Assembly: GCF_024362695.1 (NCBI RefSeq)
Contig: NC_065422.1
Coordinates: forward strand, 11,717,534 to 11,781,533
DNA from: Pectinophora gossypiella
Taxonomy: Eukaryota; Arthropoda; Insecta; Lepidoptera; Gelechiidae
DNA length: 64,000 nucleotides
Reading direction: 5' to 3'
Shown piece after piece: positions 53,726 through 64,000 of the stretch (the stretch's first letter is position 1; each line of letters begins with the position of its first letter). Under the pieces are notes generated by a model. The model searched no databases and was not told where the DNA came from. It saw nothing but the letters and a program-made list of their open reading frames with translations. Both the position numbers and the translations under genes were made by a program.

Positions 53726-54339
53726 AATTTCAGGACGCCACAAACAGTACAATCCAAACATTATATAGACACACATAAAGTCAACATAAAACCAAAACAT
53801 CCTATTTTTCTTAAGTCGGGTACACAACATGGAGTTCTGTAGTGAGTTTGATTTTGGAAAAAAGGTTCTTTATAACTCAAAAAGAAAAATGATAGAGATT
53901 TTTGATCATTTTGGACGGACTTCTGTTTCCTGGGTTAACATTATTGTAAACTCTTTTTTTTATAATACCCTATAATTAAGAAGAGTAGGTACTTTTTGAG
54001 AAAGGTGCATTGTGAGAATGGAATTTTTTGTGCATGAGGTGCATTTTGCGAAACGTACATTTTTTTAAATTTATTAACGTACATTATTTAAGATAGCAAG
54101 ATCCATTTGTTGTTAGTATTTGCTTAATTTTATGTTAGTAACGCTATGTTAGTACATTACGCGACTGAAGCAATTAGTAACGTAAGATTGATTTGAATCT
54201 AAATTATACTAAAACTGTTGTTTTTATTTTATATTTATTTGAGTAATAAATATAAATATAATAATATTATATTTAAAAATATATTATATTTTTTATTTAA
54301 TTTAAAAGGTTCTTGTCAATCCCGCTTTTGTGGGATTAA
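53726..54339. other. Gene-free, AT-rich
   Basis: No shared repeat; (TA)-rich at 54235-54300. The inverted repeat AATCCCGC..GTGGGATT at about 54319-54338 would form a small hairpin. Confidence 0.4.
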
Positions 54340-54570
54340 GTAATTAACTAAAAAAGTGGCGCCCATCAATCGGATAAAATTAAGCCCCTTTTTAACCGAC
54401 TTTAAAAAGGAGTTTATTTTTTGCGTGACTTATTGCAACGTGTAAGTGTGGAGGACGTCAATTTAATTTTACTAGCTACTACCAACTTACACCACATGCC
54501 GATGTAAGTGACGACTTACCATCAGGTGACGTGAGATTGTGGTCAAACGCAAGCCTATAATTTTTTAACA
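54340..54570 (+). repeat. LINE tail fragment
   Basis: AACCGACTTTAAAAAGGAG, ACTTACACCACATGCCG and ACTTACCATCAGGTGACGTG followed by AGATTGTGGTC are blocks seen in lepidopteran retroelement tails. Short relics are at 34289 and 35921. Confidence 0.4.
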
Positions 54571-54734
54571 TAACAAACTACTCTTGTAATTTTTGCTCAT
54601 TACTTATAGCGGACCATATTATGGAAATATCACTGTTAGGTATTTATTTTTGAAATTTTTTCTCATGGCCCATTATAGGGCTATATTATGGACACAACTA
54701 CTCTATCGGTTACGACATGAAAATAGAGTAATAA

Positions 54735-54870
54735 CATAATATAAGCTCACGACTATATCCCAATTGGGGTAGTCAGAGGTATATCCATCGCAAAATGAAC
54801 TAAGTACCCATACCGAACTATCTGTAAAACCAAAATAAAATGGTCGAGCCAACTGTGTTAGAGAATACCT
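54735..54870 (-). repeat. SINE-2, 3' part, interrupted copy
   Basis: TATAAGCTCACGACTATATC, CCAATTGGGGTAGTCAGAGG, ATCGCAAAATGAACTAAG and AACTGTGTTAGAGAATACC are in the order of 39835-39975. The remainder of the SINE resumes at 55328. Confidence 0.65.
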
Positions 54871-55327
54871 TTCCAAAATTTAAAAAAAAAAAAAACAGTA
54901 GTTGTAGGCGGATGAGACGTTCGTTATGTAAAAATTGACGATTCAAAGTGTAAAGTTACACTTTGAATCGTCAATTTTTACATAGTTCTATGTTACCTAC
55001 TGAATAAAGATATTTTTGAATTTGAATTTGATAAATTTTATTCAGATGAGACGTTCGTTATGTAAAAATTGACGATTCAAAGTGTAACTATGTTACCTAC
55101 TGAATAAAGATATTTTTGAATTTGAATTTGATAAATTTTATCAGATGAGACGTTCGTTATGTAAAAATTGACGATTCAAAGTGTAACTATGTTACCTACT
55201 GAATAAAGATATTTTTGAATTTGAATTTGATAAATTTTATTCAGATGAGACGTTCGTTATGTAAAAATTGACGATTCAAAGTGTAACTATGTTACCTACT
55301 GAATAAAGATATTTTTGAATTTGAATT
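54871..55327 (+). repeat. Four-unit tandem array of a GAATTTG-tail element
   Basis: Units begin with GATGAGACGTTCGTTATG at 54911, 55045, 55144 and 55244, giving spacings of 134, 99 and 100 bp. Each contains GACGATTCAAAGTGTAACTA, ACCTACTGAATAAAGATA and TTTTTGAATTTGAATTTG. Units 2-4 are almost identical. Unit 1 is longer because of a 29-bp palindrome. The source is the 3' end of the retroelement at 62440-62685 and 26640-26990. Confidence 0.88.
54925..54984. repeat. 29-bp perfect palindrome
   Basis: Arms 54925-54953 and 54956-54984 are exact inverses with a 2-base spacer (AG). Both derive from the same TGTAAAAATTGACGATTC block that opens every unit of the array, so the arm was copied in reverse. 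Confidence 0.9.
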
Positions 55328-55412
55328 TATTGGTGCAACTCCGGTACAGGGATTCGAACCAGCGCTCCCCGATCAAGAAGCAAGTCGGTTTACCACATGA
55401 CCGCAGTGATTG
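55328..55412 (-). repeat. SINE-2 tRNA-like head, interrupted copy
   Basis: On the minus strand CTGCGGTCATGTGGTAAACC (A-box side) and GCTGGTTCGAATCCCTG (B-box) at tRNA spacing, then CCGGAGTTGCACCAAT. The body continues on the far side of the tandem array (54735-54870). Confidence 0.6.
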
Positions 55413-55979
55413 TTTAATTTTATACCTAGTACAAAAACATAAAAAAAAAACACCCACAGTCAGCATAGAAGCAACAAAACCATAGAGACATAAAAATACA
55501 TAAAGATTTGTGCCATTATTCTGGACTATAATACCATGCCCCATTGGCTAATATCATTTCCCAAAGCTCATATATAATCTGCTCTATAACAATAACTGAT
55601 ACAATTAAAATCAACTGCACAGCCATAAAACGCATGCACAAATCACCCAGCATTGTCTTGCTGAAAAGCGACATACAGTGGGACTTATTGTTCCAGTAGT
55701 AATTCAGTGGGGTGGTGGAGTGGAGTGGAGTTCAGAGCTCATTTGTGTTCGCCATTGTTGGGGAACGGAGGTTTTGTTTAAAAACTAACGTATGTTTCGG
55801 CCTGGATTCCGTTTTCATAACCTCGCCTTCGTCTGTTGAGATGTCGGAAAAATGGATGTGGTGTTGTGAGGTGTTAATTAGTAAGTAAGTACCTAGTATT
55901 TAGAGAAAAGTAATATTCTTGGACAAAAAAATGGTGTCTTAACCGCTTCACCAGCAATTTCAAATTGATACATGGTAAC
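55413..55979. other. Gene-free, nothing recognised
   Basis: A GGAGTGGAGTGGAGT patch at about 55716-55730 and nothing else. Confidence 0.45.
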
Positions 55980-56130
55980 GAAACTGAGAAATGCGTTTCA
56001 GAGGTATGTAACCTAACCTGTATTGGGCTGGTTTTCCTTCGCGGGTTGGAAGGTCATACAGCAGGTCAGAGTAGCAGTTAGGTATGTGAACCCTGTGAAT
56101 ATGGGATAACGCTAGGGAGATGATGACATG
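55980..56130 (+). repeat. 'GCGGGTTGGAAGG' retroelement 3' end
   Basis: GAGAAATGCGTTTCAGAGGT, TAACCTAACCTGTATTGGGC, TTCGCGGGTTGGAAGGTC and ATAACGCTAGGGAGATGATG. Confidence 0.75.
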
Positions 56131-56154
56131 TAGCGAAATCTACTAGTACATGAA

Positions 56155-56260
56155 GCGCACATAAACATAGCTGGCGAAGAGTGGGCGCATATATGGCGTA
56201 TACATCTCTGCCTACCCCTTCGGGGATACAAGCGTGATTATATGTTGCTATGAAGCACAC
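56155..56260 (+). repeat. RTE-like LINE fragment
   Basis: CATAGCTGGCGAAGAGTGGG, TCTCTGCCTACCCCTTCGGG and ATACAAGCGTGATTATATG. It is the same 3' block as at 1593 and 10550. Confidence 0.5.
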
Positions 56261-57261
56261 TAAATCCCAAACTTATGGAAGAGAACAGATATTATACGAT
56301 ATATATTATATTGATAAGAAGTCCTAAGATGGATATTATGAACCGTTTTTTATAATGACAAGGGATCAGCCTATCGCCTATATCAATTATCCATCATGTT
56401 AGAACGGACATACTCCCTTTGTCGGATTTTTCGACATGCCCGGGAAGATATAAGTCGCTGAACGGGTTGTATGGTTTTTACTCGCTCCCAGTCTCGCGTA
56501 GCCCACCCTAGCCTTAGCTTCTAAGGGAGTTAGCCATATTTCCTTTTGTCGCACAATATCCCTTAATATACCAAATACAAAGGACACCAGAGACAAAAAT
56601 AAGGTCAAATACCAAAAGGCACAACAGGCGGGTTTATTGCTAATTTATCAATTAACTTCGATCTATGTTCTTCTTCTATTTACCTACTTTTTATACTAAA
56701 GGGTCTCGCTAAATTAGTGGGTTCTTTGTGATAATCAGATGGATTTTACATGGTAAGTGTAGGCGTAGGCAAGGATATATTGAATGATACGAATGTAGTA
56801 CATTCGGACAGAAGTAGTAGAAGTAAGTAACTTTTTTCACCCCTAAGAGAACGACGCCGCATTTTCTCACTAGGATAAGGAACCACATCATTTCCTGGCT
56901 TGAACTTAAAGTATATTACAAAATGTACCCTGTATCCCTAGCTTATCGTTCCTTGCTGTTGGCAAGAGAAAAAAACATAATTTAGAGCGCGAACGCCGCC
57001 GACTTTTTCGATAAAAACGCGGCACCTCTGCTCCCGTAGGAGGGTTTAGACCAGGATCTAGAATATTCATAACTCACTGCACTGTATTTCCTGGGAGATG
57101 TAGTATTTATAAAGTGAAAAATATATTCCTTGTGAATATAGTTCCGGTAGACAAAACGCGTTCACTTGTTAACACTGATATGTAGATAAACTGACTCCAA
57201 ACAACGTAATGCATACCTAATGCTCATAATAATTAGTTACCTATATAAACCCATATATATT
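56261..57261. other. Gene-free, nothing recognised
   Basis: Short minus-strand frames (56399-56608, 56709-56891) have no known product. Confidence 0.4.
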
Positions 57262-57450
57262 TGATATTGATACATACATAAACACACGCCTATTTCCCAC
57301 TGGGTAAGCAGAGACTATGGAATTGCATTTGCTTGGATCCCAACATACTTCTTTTATATTGGGGTGGTCAGAGCCACAAAACGACCAACAGTCAGTACTG
57401 GTATTCATCCATGCGTGAACGTTGAAGTTTATCCCAGAAAGTTAGCCTAA
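57262..57450 (-). repeat. RTE-like LINE 3' end, antisense
   Basis: GATACATACATAAACACACG, CCTATTTCCCACTGGGTAAG and CAGAGACTATGGAATTGCAT are inverse to 26250-26330. Confidence 0.55.
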
Positions 57451-58166
57451 ACGTGGACAATTCTCGTAAAATGTTGTCGCAGAGATACTGAGTACGTATG
57501 ACACAGTCGAAATGGTTTCTTACAGATCTTTATAGTGACTTGCAACTATGTGTATGATGCATTTGAACATGTACTGCATGTATAAGGCTGCAAACAGACC
57601 TGACGAATGCTCCTGTTTGCGAAAGGTTCGCGAGGTGCTGCAATCTAGCGTTATAGTGAATAACACTTTAACATAATAAATTATAACAAATTAAAATAAT
57701 AAATATTTTAAGATAAGATTACACTCTATTTATTTTACATTGTTTCAAAAAATAATGATCGTGCATTTAATGCATTTAAGTATAAAAAATCAACCAAGAA
57801 TTATAGTTAATAATAAAATAATAAATATGTAAAGCCGAGCTGCATTGCACGGGCGGCAGAGACTTGGTTGAGGGAGCTTAACCTCGACATATGATCCACA
57901 CAGAATATATTTTTTTGCCAAAATTAATAAATAATAATAATATTTAAATCATTTTCATAATCGTACGATATTGAGTATCGATGCAATTCTGCTTGGAATT
58001 ATGCTGTGGAGGAACCTCCCGGTCTTAAGTTCGTTTACTTAGTGCAATTTATGCGCGCCGCACCCGTATAATAATATTATACATGTGTGTATATTTTAAT
58101 GTTGTAAATGTATATGTGTGCCGTAGGTTTTAGCTAAATAAACTTTGTATTTTATTTTATTTTTTT
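57451..58166. other. Gene-free; AT-rich
   Basis: A retroelement-like end AGCTAAATAAACTTTGTATT followed by T-rich DNA lies at 58132-58165. Nothing else is recognised. Confidence 0.4.
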
Positions 58167-58240
58167 TGAGGTAAGGCCTGTGCCCTGCTGTGGGACGTAT
58201 ATAGGCTATTTATGTATGTATGTTTATTTATGTATGTAGG
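58167..58240 (+). repeat. LINE 3' end, 'TGTGGGACGTATATAGGC'
   Basis: GTAAGGCCTGTGCCCTGCTG, TGGGACGTATATAGGC and a TATGTATGTATGTTTAT tail. This is the family of 48040 and 50320. Confidence 0.6.
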
Positions 58241-58264
58241 CTCTAGCGTGAACTGCACGAATAC

Positions 58265-58330
58265 TAAATATCTCCTATACTCAAACGTTGCCTGGGAGAG
58301 ATTGCTACTTAGCAATAAGGCAATATCGTC
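58265..58330 (+). repeat. 'GTGCAATAAAGTAT' retroelement, 5' block
   Basis: GTTGCCTGGGAGAGATTGCT and ACTTAGCAATAAGGC match 11945-11985. Confidence 0.5.
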
Positions 58331-58475
58331 AGCACCATCTCCCTAGCATTATCACGTTTTTTACAGGCTCCGCTTACCTAACCTGAAGATTTGACAGGTC
58401 CGGTTTTTTACAGAAGCGACTGCCCGTTTGACCTTCCAACCGGCGACGGGAAAACCAGCCCAACACAGGTTAGGT
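58330..58475 (-). repeat. 'GCGGGTTGGAAGG' retroelement 3' end, antisense
   Basis: ACCATCTCCCTAGCATTATC, CGCTTACCTAACCTGAAGAT, TTGACAGGTCCGGTTTTTTA and CCTTCCAACCGGCG are inverse to 60155-60285. Confidence 0.75.
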
Positions 58476-58830
58476 TACATAGCTCCGAAAATGCATTTTA
58501 TATTTTCTGTGTGTGCAATAAAATATGTATTCCACACGTTCATGCGATTTGAGCTGTGTGCACGCAATCTGCCCGTGAGTAGATCGCACGCATTTTGCGA
58601 GCTTCGCGTGAGTTGGCCTAAAGAGTGGCACCAAACGTTTACATGCATTCACTAGATCTGTACGCAGCCTAATGTCTACACCATTTTTACAACATGTCAT
58701 AAAGGCATTATAGCCTTAAAGAGGCACAGTAGTGCTCTTTAAGTTATGTTTGTAGAGAAACGTTAGTTTAATGTTTGAAAGGCAATAAAAAGGACTCGAT
58801 ACATACTGCTACCGCATTTTCTCATCTTCT
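58476..58830. other. Gene-free, overlapping short frames
   Basis: Frames of 75 and 76 codons on opposite strands (58428-58655 +, 58470-58700 -) are unrecognised. Confidence 0.35.
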
Positions 58831-59090
58831 CTCAGGTATCAGGGTTACTATTGAGCTTCCAAAGGCGCCTGTAATGACTCATGTAACGTCTACTTACTTA
58901 CATCAGTAAGTAGTAACCGGGACTGGTTTAACGTGCCTTCCGGAACACTGATCATCTTACTTTCAGACAATCAGGTGATGAGCCTGTGATCCCTAGTTTG
59001 GTTAGGACATTACAGGCTGATCACCTGATTGTCCAAAAAGTAAGATAATCCGTGCTTCGGAAGGCACGTTAAGCACGTTAAGACTCTTAT
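58831..59090. repeat. SINE-1 inverted pair (snap-back)
   Basis: An antisense SINE-1 3' part (58837-58990) is followed by a sense part (59009-59080). The two share a 63-bp inverted block (58928-58990 and 59009-59072) starting TTAACGTGCCTTCCG and ending CGGAAGGCACGTTAA, with about 18 bases between. No tRNA head is left in either. Confidence 0.75.
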
Positions 59091-60069
59091 ATCCTTTCTA
59101 ATACAGCACAAATACGTCACTAGCAATCCAAAATCAACCTTATAGACCAAATAACCTTTCGCCAAACAACGGTAGAACAAACATTTCTATTCCGTCGTGA
59201 AAATAGTAAGTAAACCAATTCCGACAGAACGTCTAGAAACCAGCAACCGGGAAACCGAGCAGCCAATAAGCATTATTGGAAGGTTTACATTAGTTGTGTC
59301 GAGTTTGGACATAGCTTCTGTCACTTACTAGACATCGACATTTTACGGAATGGAGACATTCTACACGAGAAAAATTGAATGAAACTCTATAATTCCTGTA
59401 AGTATGTTGTCTCGAGGCCATGACTCAGATAAGATATTGTAACATGTGTTATATATCTTATGATTATTTATTTACTTGTAGTGATTGAATAAGTGGAATT
59501 AAACAGTGGATAATGGTACTAATTCAAACGAACAGAACTCAATTTTAATTTACTTTGACAGCTGTTCGTTGAACAAAACCTTTTTTCTCACTGTATTGTT
59601 TTCATTTGTAATGTCATCGGTATTTTATCATTGTCAATTTGTCACTATCAAAATATTCGATTAATTACAAAACTATACGACACAATAGATCTAAAATTGG
59701 TATCTCTAATTCAAAAAATTCAAATATTGGCTTACAACGTTAGCGCTTTTTGAACGCCAAAAAATTAAATTACATATTATGTAACTAGCTGTAAAACTAC
59801 TACCACATCGGAATCTGTAACGCTGAGGGAAAGACGTGGCCAGAAAACCTCCCAACACAGGGCCCTAGTCCTACTGTTTCATGTTTTCCTTTCTTTTCTT
59901 TTTTTTTAAATCCAGTTTGTATTACATAATTTATAATTTATTTAGTCTTTCTGACGCTGTGTCCAAGAAGGAGATAGAGTTAGTTTTAGAACTGTCAAAA
60001 TTGTGTGCATCATATTCATTCTGTGACTTCAAAATGAAATGATGATATAATGATTTTAGGAAAATATTA
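59091..60069. other. Gene-free, nothing recognised
   Basis: No shared repeat, no long frame. Confidence 0.45.
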
Positions 60070-60290
60070 TCATGTGGTCAGCGGTGAAGGAAAACATCGT
60101 GAGGAAACCCATATTCGCGAGAAATTCGTTTCGGAGGTACGTGACCTAACCTGTATTGGTCTGATTTTCCCTTCGCGGGATGGAAGGCCAGACAGCCAGT
60201 TACTTGTGTAAAAGACCGGACCTGTCAAACCTTCAGGTTAGGTAAGCTAACCCTGTGAAAGCTGAATAACGCTAGGGAGATGATGATGAT
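60070..60290 (+). mobile_element. 'GCGGGTTGGAAGG' retroelement, longest copy
   Basis: In order: AGCGGTGAAGGAAAACATCG, TGAGGAAACCCATATTCGCG, TTCGGAGGTACGTGACCTAA, CCTGTATTGG, TTCCCTTCGCGGG, GACCGGACCTGTCAAACCTT, AGGTTAGGTAAGCTAACCC, ATAACGCTAGGGAGATGATG and a GATGATGATGG tail. Ten copies or fragments occur in this window (9250, 9943, 11691, 24659, 25005, 42295, 47643, 55980, 58330, 60070). No frame is long enough to prove the element's coding part, so LINE 3' end or SINE are both open. Confidence 0.75.
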
Positions 60291-60396
60291 GGTAATGCGA
60301 AGCGCCTTATAGCCACGTTGGAAAGGATCATGACAATCAACAGCGACAGTGATAGAATATATACCTACTTATATGGGATTGACATGTAATTTTATA

Positions 60397-60672
60397 TCAA
60401 TCACAACACATCTGCCACCCATTGTTATTCTGATCAAAATACAGAGAAGCAATATAGATAGTAATTATAATTCCATACATATCTGATCCAAATAGCAAGC
60501 AACAAATATTTTTATATAATTATGCCTCTGCCATTATATTTTTTAATTAATTACATTATATTTTTGAATAATTATGTACCCGAGCAATGAGTAAAGAGGT
60601 AATTATCACGTTAAATATGAACAACGCCATCTATATTTTTTTAGGGGAACCTAGCATGGAAAGTAATTTATT
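60397..60672 (+). repeat. Unnamed 290-bp repeat, copy 2
   Basis: It is collinear with 48897-49205 and lacks its TTTATTGC insert. Further fragments are at 39740-39825 and 61295-61370 (ACAGCGCCATCTATATAC, ACGTAGCCTGGAAAGTC). Confidence 0.7.
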
Positions 60673-61294
60673 CAAAGCAACTTTGCTTTGAGCGACTGGT
60701 TGTCAGCAAGATTTAACACATGCGGTACGGAAAGCGTTTTGGGGGCAGATTTTTTTGGTATGTTTGGTTTATGTATCGGAAATAAGTCGTAAAGTCAAAA
60801 GAGGAAGTCCAGGGGCCTTTTACAAATTGCAAACGATTATGACAATCGATAGTAAGAATAATATTATTATCAAGATAATAAGCCAAAAACAAAGATGAAA
60901 GATGCATAATAATATGTCTGTAATACATGAAATTAGAAGGTTAGTTTTAAGAAAACCTTTTGTTTTTAGCATTTTTTTTATCTTCTAAGTAATCTCATAA
61001 TCTTATACACTTGCGGTAATTGTAAAGAAGTTGAACTCTTTTTTTTTAATGTTGGGAAATGCGTTACGCCGCCCGAGGGGACGACGACGACGACGACGAC
61101 GTGGTTATGTGGGACTGACTCCCCAGGTGTCGCCACCCGGTATACCCACAAGTTGAACTCTAAGTTAACCATTCGCAAGACCAAAGGGAAGCTGCAGGAC
61201 ATTTCCAACACAACTATCTTGATTACTTACTGGGAAGTCTTATCCACAATTATCTGCTTGTATTTACAGAAATAAATGAATTTTATTTCTTTAT
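60673..61294. other. GAC microsatellite and GC-rich patch
   Basis: GACGAC units run at about 61080-61102 within a patch (61060-61145) that reads ACGCCGCCCGAGGGG and GACTCCCCAGGTGTCGCCAC. It is a likely relic of a GC-rich repeat. The frame at 60978-61211 translates the microsatellite to Val-rich sequence and is not a gene. Confidence 0.45.
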
Positions 61295-61984
61295 TTATTT
61301 CTTTAAACGAGGACAACTGAACAGCGCCATCTATATACTTGTTTGGGAGAACGTAGCCTGGAAAGTCTCTTATTGTTCCTGCTGAAGTAGCAGTACAATT
61401 CAATAGCCTTGTCGACATGTTGTAATACCTATTACCTATCGTAATACTCTGAAGAAAAATAGAAGGCACACTCGAGACCGAGGCGGTCGTATATCAATTT
61501 ATTGTTAGGAACTAGTAAAAGCTGAAATAAGTTAAATTGAGGCCCGCCATCGGCCAATATAAGCTGTCGAGCTTCATGCGAAACAAATAACCGTTTTAAA
61601 CCTCTTCGTATTTTAATATGAAAGACTTGAGTATGTATTACAATAAATAATAATATTGATAATAGAGTAAAAAGCATCTATGACAGGACCGACAAAAAAC
61701 TGTACCTATTGAAAAAAAAAATGAAAAATGTTTTTATTACCAGAAAACAATGCAATAAGGCACAAGAAGTAGGATGGGTATTTATATTCAAAATATATCC
61801 AAATGAAGGTAAGGTAGGTATTAGCTTGAAGGTTTACCTCTTAGCAATAAGGTCGACTTTTGTACCACTTGTCTTATTATAATTGTTTATATGAATGTGA
61901 ATTTGTGAGCCATAAAGTGGTTTTGTAATAAATAGTTTTAGTTACCTAGCTCCGTTACGTCTGTCGTAAGTTTCTTGGACAATC
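61295..61984. other. Repeat fragment, otherwise gene-free
   Basis: The 61295-61370 part belongs to the 48897/60397 family. Frames at 61227-61469 and 61432-61677 (minus) are unrecognised. Confidence 0.4.
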
Positions 61985-62035
61985 TGACAAAACTAATCCG
62001 GCTAAGTAGTTACCGCCATCTGATGCAAACCTAAA
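61985..62035 (+). repeat. 'CAATAAGTCACGTC' retroelement fragment
   Basis: AATCCGGCTAAGTAGTTACC and GCCATCTGATGCAAACCTAA. Confidence 0.45.
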
Positions 62036-62439
62036 TGTATAAGCAAACCTTGCTGTCAATGGCTAGCCTAGACAGCTAGGTTAGAAATACTAGAATTATA
62101 GAAACCGCCTGAAACTTAACAACGGCAATTTTACAATTTAACTAATAATATTTGCTTTCATTATCGACCAGGCGTTTAGAAACCGGTTCAATTCGCGCCA
62201 GCCCACACAATTGGGATTCGGGAACGACATACAAAGATCCCTTACTTTACATAAAGTTATTGTTACATAGCTGTGGCGAAAATCCGGTGGAACGCGGGAA
62301 TAATCCCATAATACAATAGGAGGAATATCTGCGTGATAATGGCGAACTATAGAGCTATGTCATATTCAGGGCCGTAATGAGAGTCACTGCGGTTGTTCTA
62401 CCTTTAGCTTTTTACCTTAGTTTTTTTGTAGTTAACCAG
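62036..62439. other. Gene-free, nothing recognised
   Basis: No shared repeat and no long frame are visible in this stretch. Confidence 0.45.
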
Positions 62440-62685
62440 AAACTTTACAAAAATGGTTATATTATAAAGTAAGTGATTATTTAGAACATATGAATGCATG
62501 GGATTAACTGTCTGAGAACTGATATTAGGCAGCTAAATTACTCAGTTATCTAAATATTATATATAATATATTTTAAAGAACGTCTAGGGCCCTGTGCCGA
62601 GGTTTTTCTTGCAGCTTTTTCCCCGGCTATACAGGTTGTGAGAAGCTGCAGTAGTTTTAGGCGGATGAGACGTTCGTTATGCTGC
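62440..62685 (+). repeat. GAATTTG-tailed retroelement, tail missing
   Basis: AATGCATGGGATTAACTGTC, CTAGGGCCCTGTGCCGAGGT, TTTTTCTTGCAGC, GGCTATACAGGTTGTGAG and TAGGCGGATGAGACGTTCGT are the plus-strand version of 26640-26960. It breaks at TTATG 62676-62680, just before the part that forms the tandem array at 54911. Confidence 0.65.
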
Positions 62686-62694
62686 GAATAATCT

Positions 62695-62840
62695 CCGGGA
62701 GACGTCGATAAACCGTCAAACGACTATGACCACGACGATGGTGGAGGAACGAGCTGGACGCCTTCTGGCAAACCTGGAAAAACGATGCCCAAGACAGGGA
62801 GGGTTGGAAAAAGAAGGGGAAGGCCTTTCAAAATGTCAAA
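62695..62840 (+). pseudogene. LINE ORF2 protein, C-terminal end
   Basis: One frame contains LDAFWQTWKNDAQDREGW followed by KKKGKAFQN, the same motif as at 37270-37443 (LDAF, W, AQDRE, W, AF). I recognise this as the last residues of a LINE reverse transcriptase from lepidopterans, by motif memory. A stop follows shortly. The upstream stretch (62695-62750) is only partly open. It differs enough from 37270-37443 to be another subfamily. Confidence 0.65.
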
Positions 62841-63128
62841 TGATCACTGTCTTAAACACCCTTTAGGACCATGTTTTTGATATTACAACCCCCACGAGAT
62901 AAAAACTCGAGCAGTAGCTCAGGACATCAATGTACTGGATACGACCCTGATTCCAACACAAATACGTCGCAGATAATCAATAATAATGAATGTAATGAGT
63001 AAACTTGGACGGCAAATAGAGAAAGTTCTCGATCCGAAGGCATTATGGGACACCTGGCTTGAATGCGTGCTCCTTTATTTGTTAGGGAGACAAAAGTGTA
63101 TAGACATCCGTAGGACGTGATATATGAC
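62841..63128. other. Gene-free, nothing recognised
   Basis: No shared repeat was found. Confidence 0.4.
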
Positions 63129-63245
63129 TCTAATCTTCTTCTATCGTGTGGGTTGCGAGGTGGAGTACCAACCTCATCAACCCACCAGGGTTGACCCTGA
63201 CACCAGTCAGGGTTACTATTGAGCCGCCAAAGGTCTCTGACATGG
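63129..63245 (-). repeat. SINE-1, 3' fragment with internal duplication
   Basis: TCTTCTATCGTGTGGGTTGC, ACCAACCTCATCAACCC and CAGGGTTACTATTGAGCCGC are SINE-1. Between them an extra CCAGGGTTGACCCTGACACC forms a small inverted duplication of the CAGGGTT block. Confidence 0.65.
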
Positions 63246-64000
63246 CAAATACGTGTCTGAGCCAAGGTTCTGAAGGGTGTTTAAGACCTACATGCTGAGT
63301 CAGTCCCATTTCCCTGGCAGTGTATTTTTGATTTGTATACTTATCTTTATCTTCTTTACTATTGTACTGCATTGTTTTGGGAATAAAGTTATTCTATTCT
63401 ATTCTACCTATACTATTCAGCGGTTTTAGCAGCATGCTTGCTTGCTTAGTTCTACATTTCATTTTCAACGACGACAAATCGACGAAAAAGCACAAACTTA
63501 CAAGTAGATACAGATAAGGTACTCGCATGAGCTGGAACCGTAACACTGAAACACTGAATTTACAAAATTCTAAATTTTCTTGAAAAATCTGACGTTTTAT
63601 TTGTTTGAAATTGACGCACGACTATGCGTTTTGTTGCCAACTTGTAAGGGGTATTGGGGGGAATAATAGAGAAGTTTTTAATCTAAATAACAAGTTTGAG
63701 TATTCTAATGTAATGTAAATATTAAAAATAGAGTGATGCCTGTTTTACACAACCTAAAATAAAAAGGAAAAAAATAGACACCTAATAATTGAAAAAGGCT
63801 TCCCTTGCATTTAAAATACAAAACATCTACAAGTACCTAATCATAAAATAAAATATAATAAATAACGACCCCTTTAGGCATTCCAAGTATTTCCAAGTGT
63901 TTATCTCTTTTGGGAAATAACGCGATGATAAGCTTAACATTTACCGCAACCCGAAATCATTGAATATAAATTCCTACTTACCCATTCATAAATTAACAAA
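63246..64000. other. Gene-free; retroelement-like tail
   Basis: GGGAATAAAGTTATTCTATT followed by CTATTCTA (63380-63407) looks like a polyadenylation signal with a simple tail. The rest is AT-rich and unassigned. Confidence 0.4.

Noticed and set aside
54911..55327. CRISPR-like array because of regular repeats
   Set aside because: Units of about 100 bp adjoin without unique spacers and derive from a retroelement tail; the genome is eukaryotic.
60978..61211. Val/Pro-rich 77-codon protein on the minus strand
   Set aside because: The Val run is the translation of the GAC microsatellite.

Overview
This window looks like non-coding nuclear DNA of an insect, most likely a moth or butterfly. It is AT-rich, has no long open reading frames and no gene array, and is crowded with short decayed transposable elements. 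Their 3' tails match what I know of lepidopteran interspersed repeats, for example tails in GATGAT, in ATGTATG, and in GAATTTGAATTTG. The assignment to Lepidoptera rests on remembered repeat character, not on a database search. I found no host protein-coding exon, no rRNA, no functional tRNA, no CRISPR array and no bacterial-type operon. It could be intergenic or inside a very large intron.

Three elements carry recognisable protein. (1) At 2660-3639 lies a Tc1/mariner-type DNA transposon with perfect 65-bp inverted termini and TA target duplications. It encodes only the N-terminal, DNA-binding half of the transposase plus the first catalytic Asp. (2) At 45758-46883 lies a piggyBac-type deletion derivative flanked by TTAA, with 15-bp perfect termini. 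It keeps only the C-terminal part of the transposase, including the cysteine-rich zinc-binding tail, and sits inside an older LINE fragment. (3) At 20340-20808 lies a decayed LTR-retrotransposon integrase core that is split by a 130-bp insertion. Two further stretches (37270-37443 and 62695-62840) are the C-terminal ends of LINE ORF2 proteins.

The rest is made of repeat families I could define by comparing the window with itself. They include a tRNA-headed SINE (full copies 30603-30927 and 38525-38815, plus fragments), a second tRNA-headed SINE ending in a TAACAGAAAGCTC-type body, and a long-TIR MITE (105-415 and 15978-16342). LINE 3' ends include a 'GCGGGTTGGAAGG' family with ten copies or fragments, a 'CAATAAGTCACGTC' family, an RTE-like family and a 'GTGCAATAAAGTAT' family. 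There is also an unnamed family of about 290 bp present at 48897-49205 and 60397-60672.

The most unusual architecture is secondary: a hairpin of two 176-bp arms (41527-42044), a SINE interrupted by a retroelement tail that has itself become a roughly 100-bp tandem array headed by a 29-bp palindrome (54735-55412), a snap-back SINE pair (58928-59072), and a direct duplication at 28568-29244. A GC-rich island at 43700-44520 stands out from the background and is unassigned. I did not find a convincing new functional system; the interest is in the nested and rearranged mobile elements.
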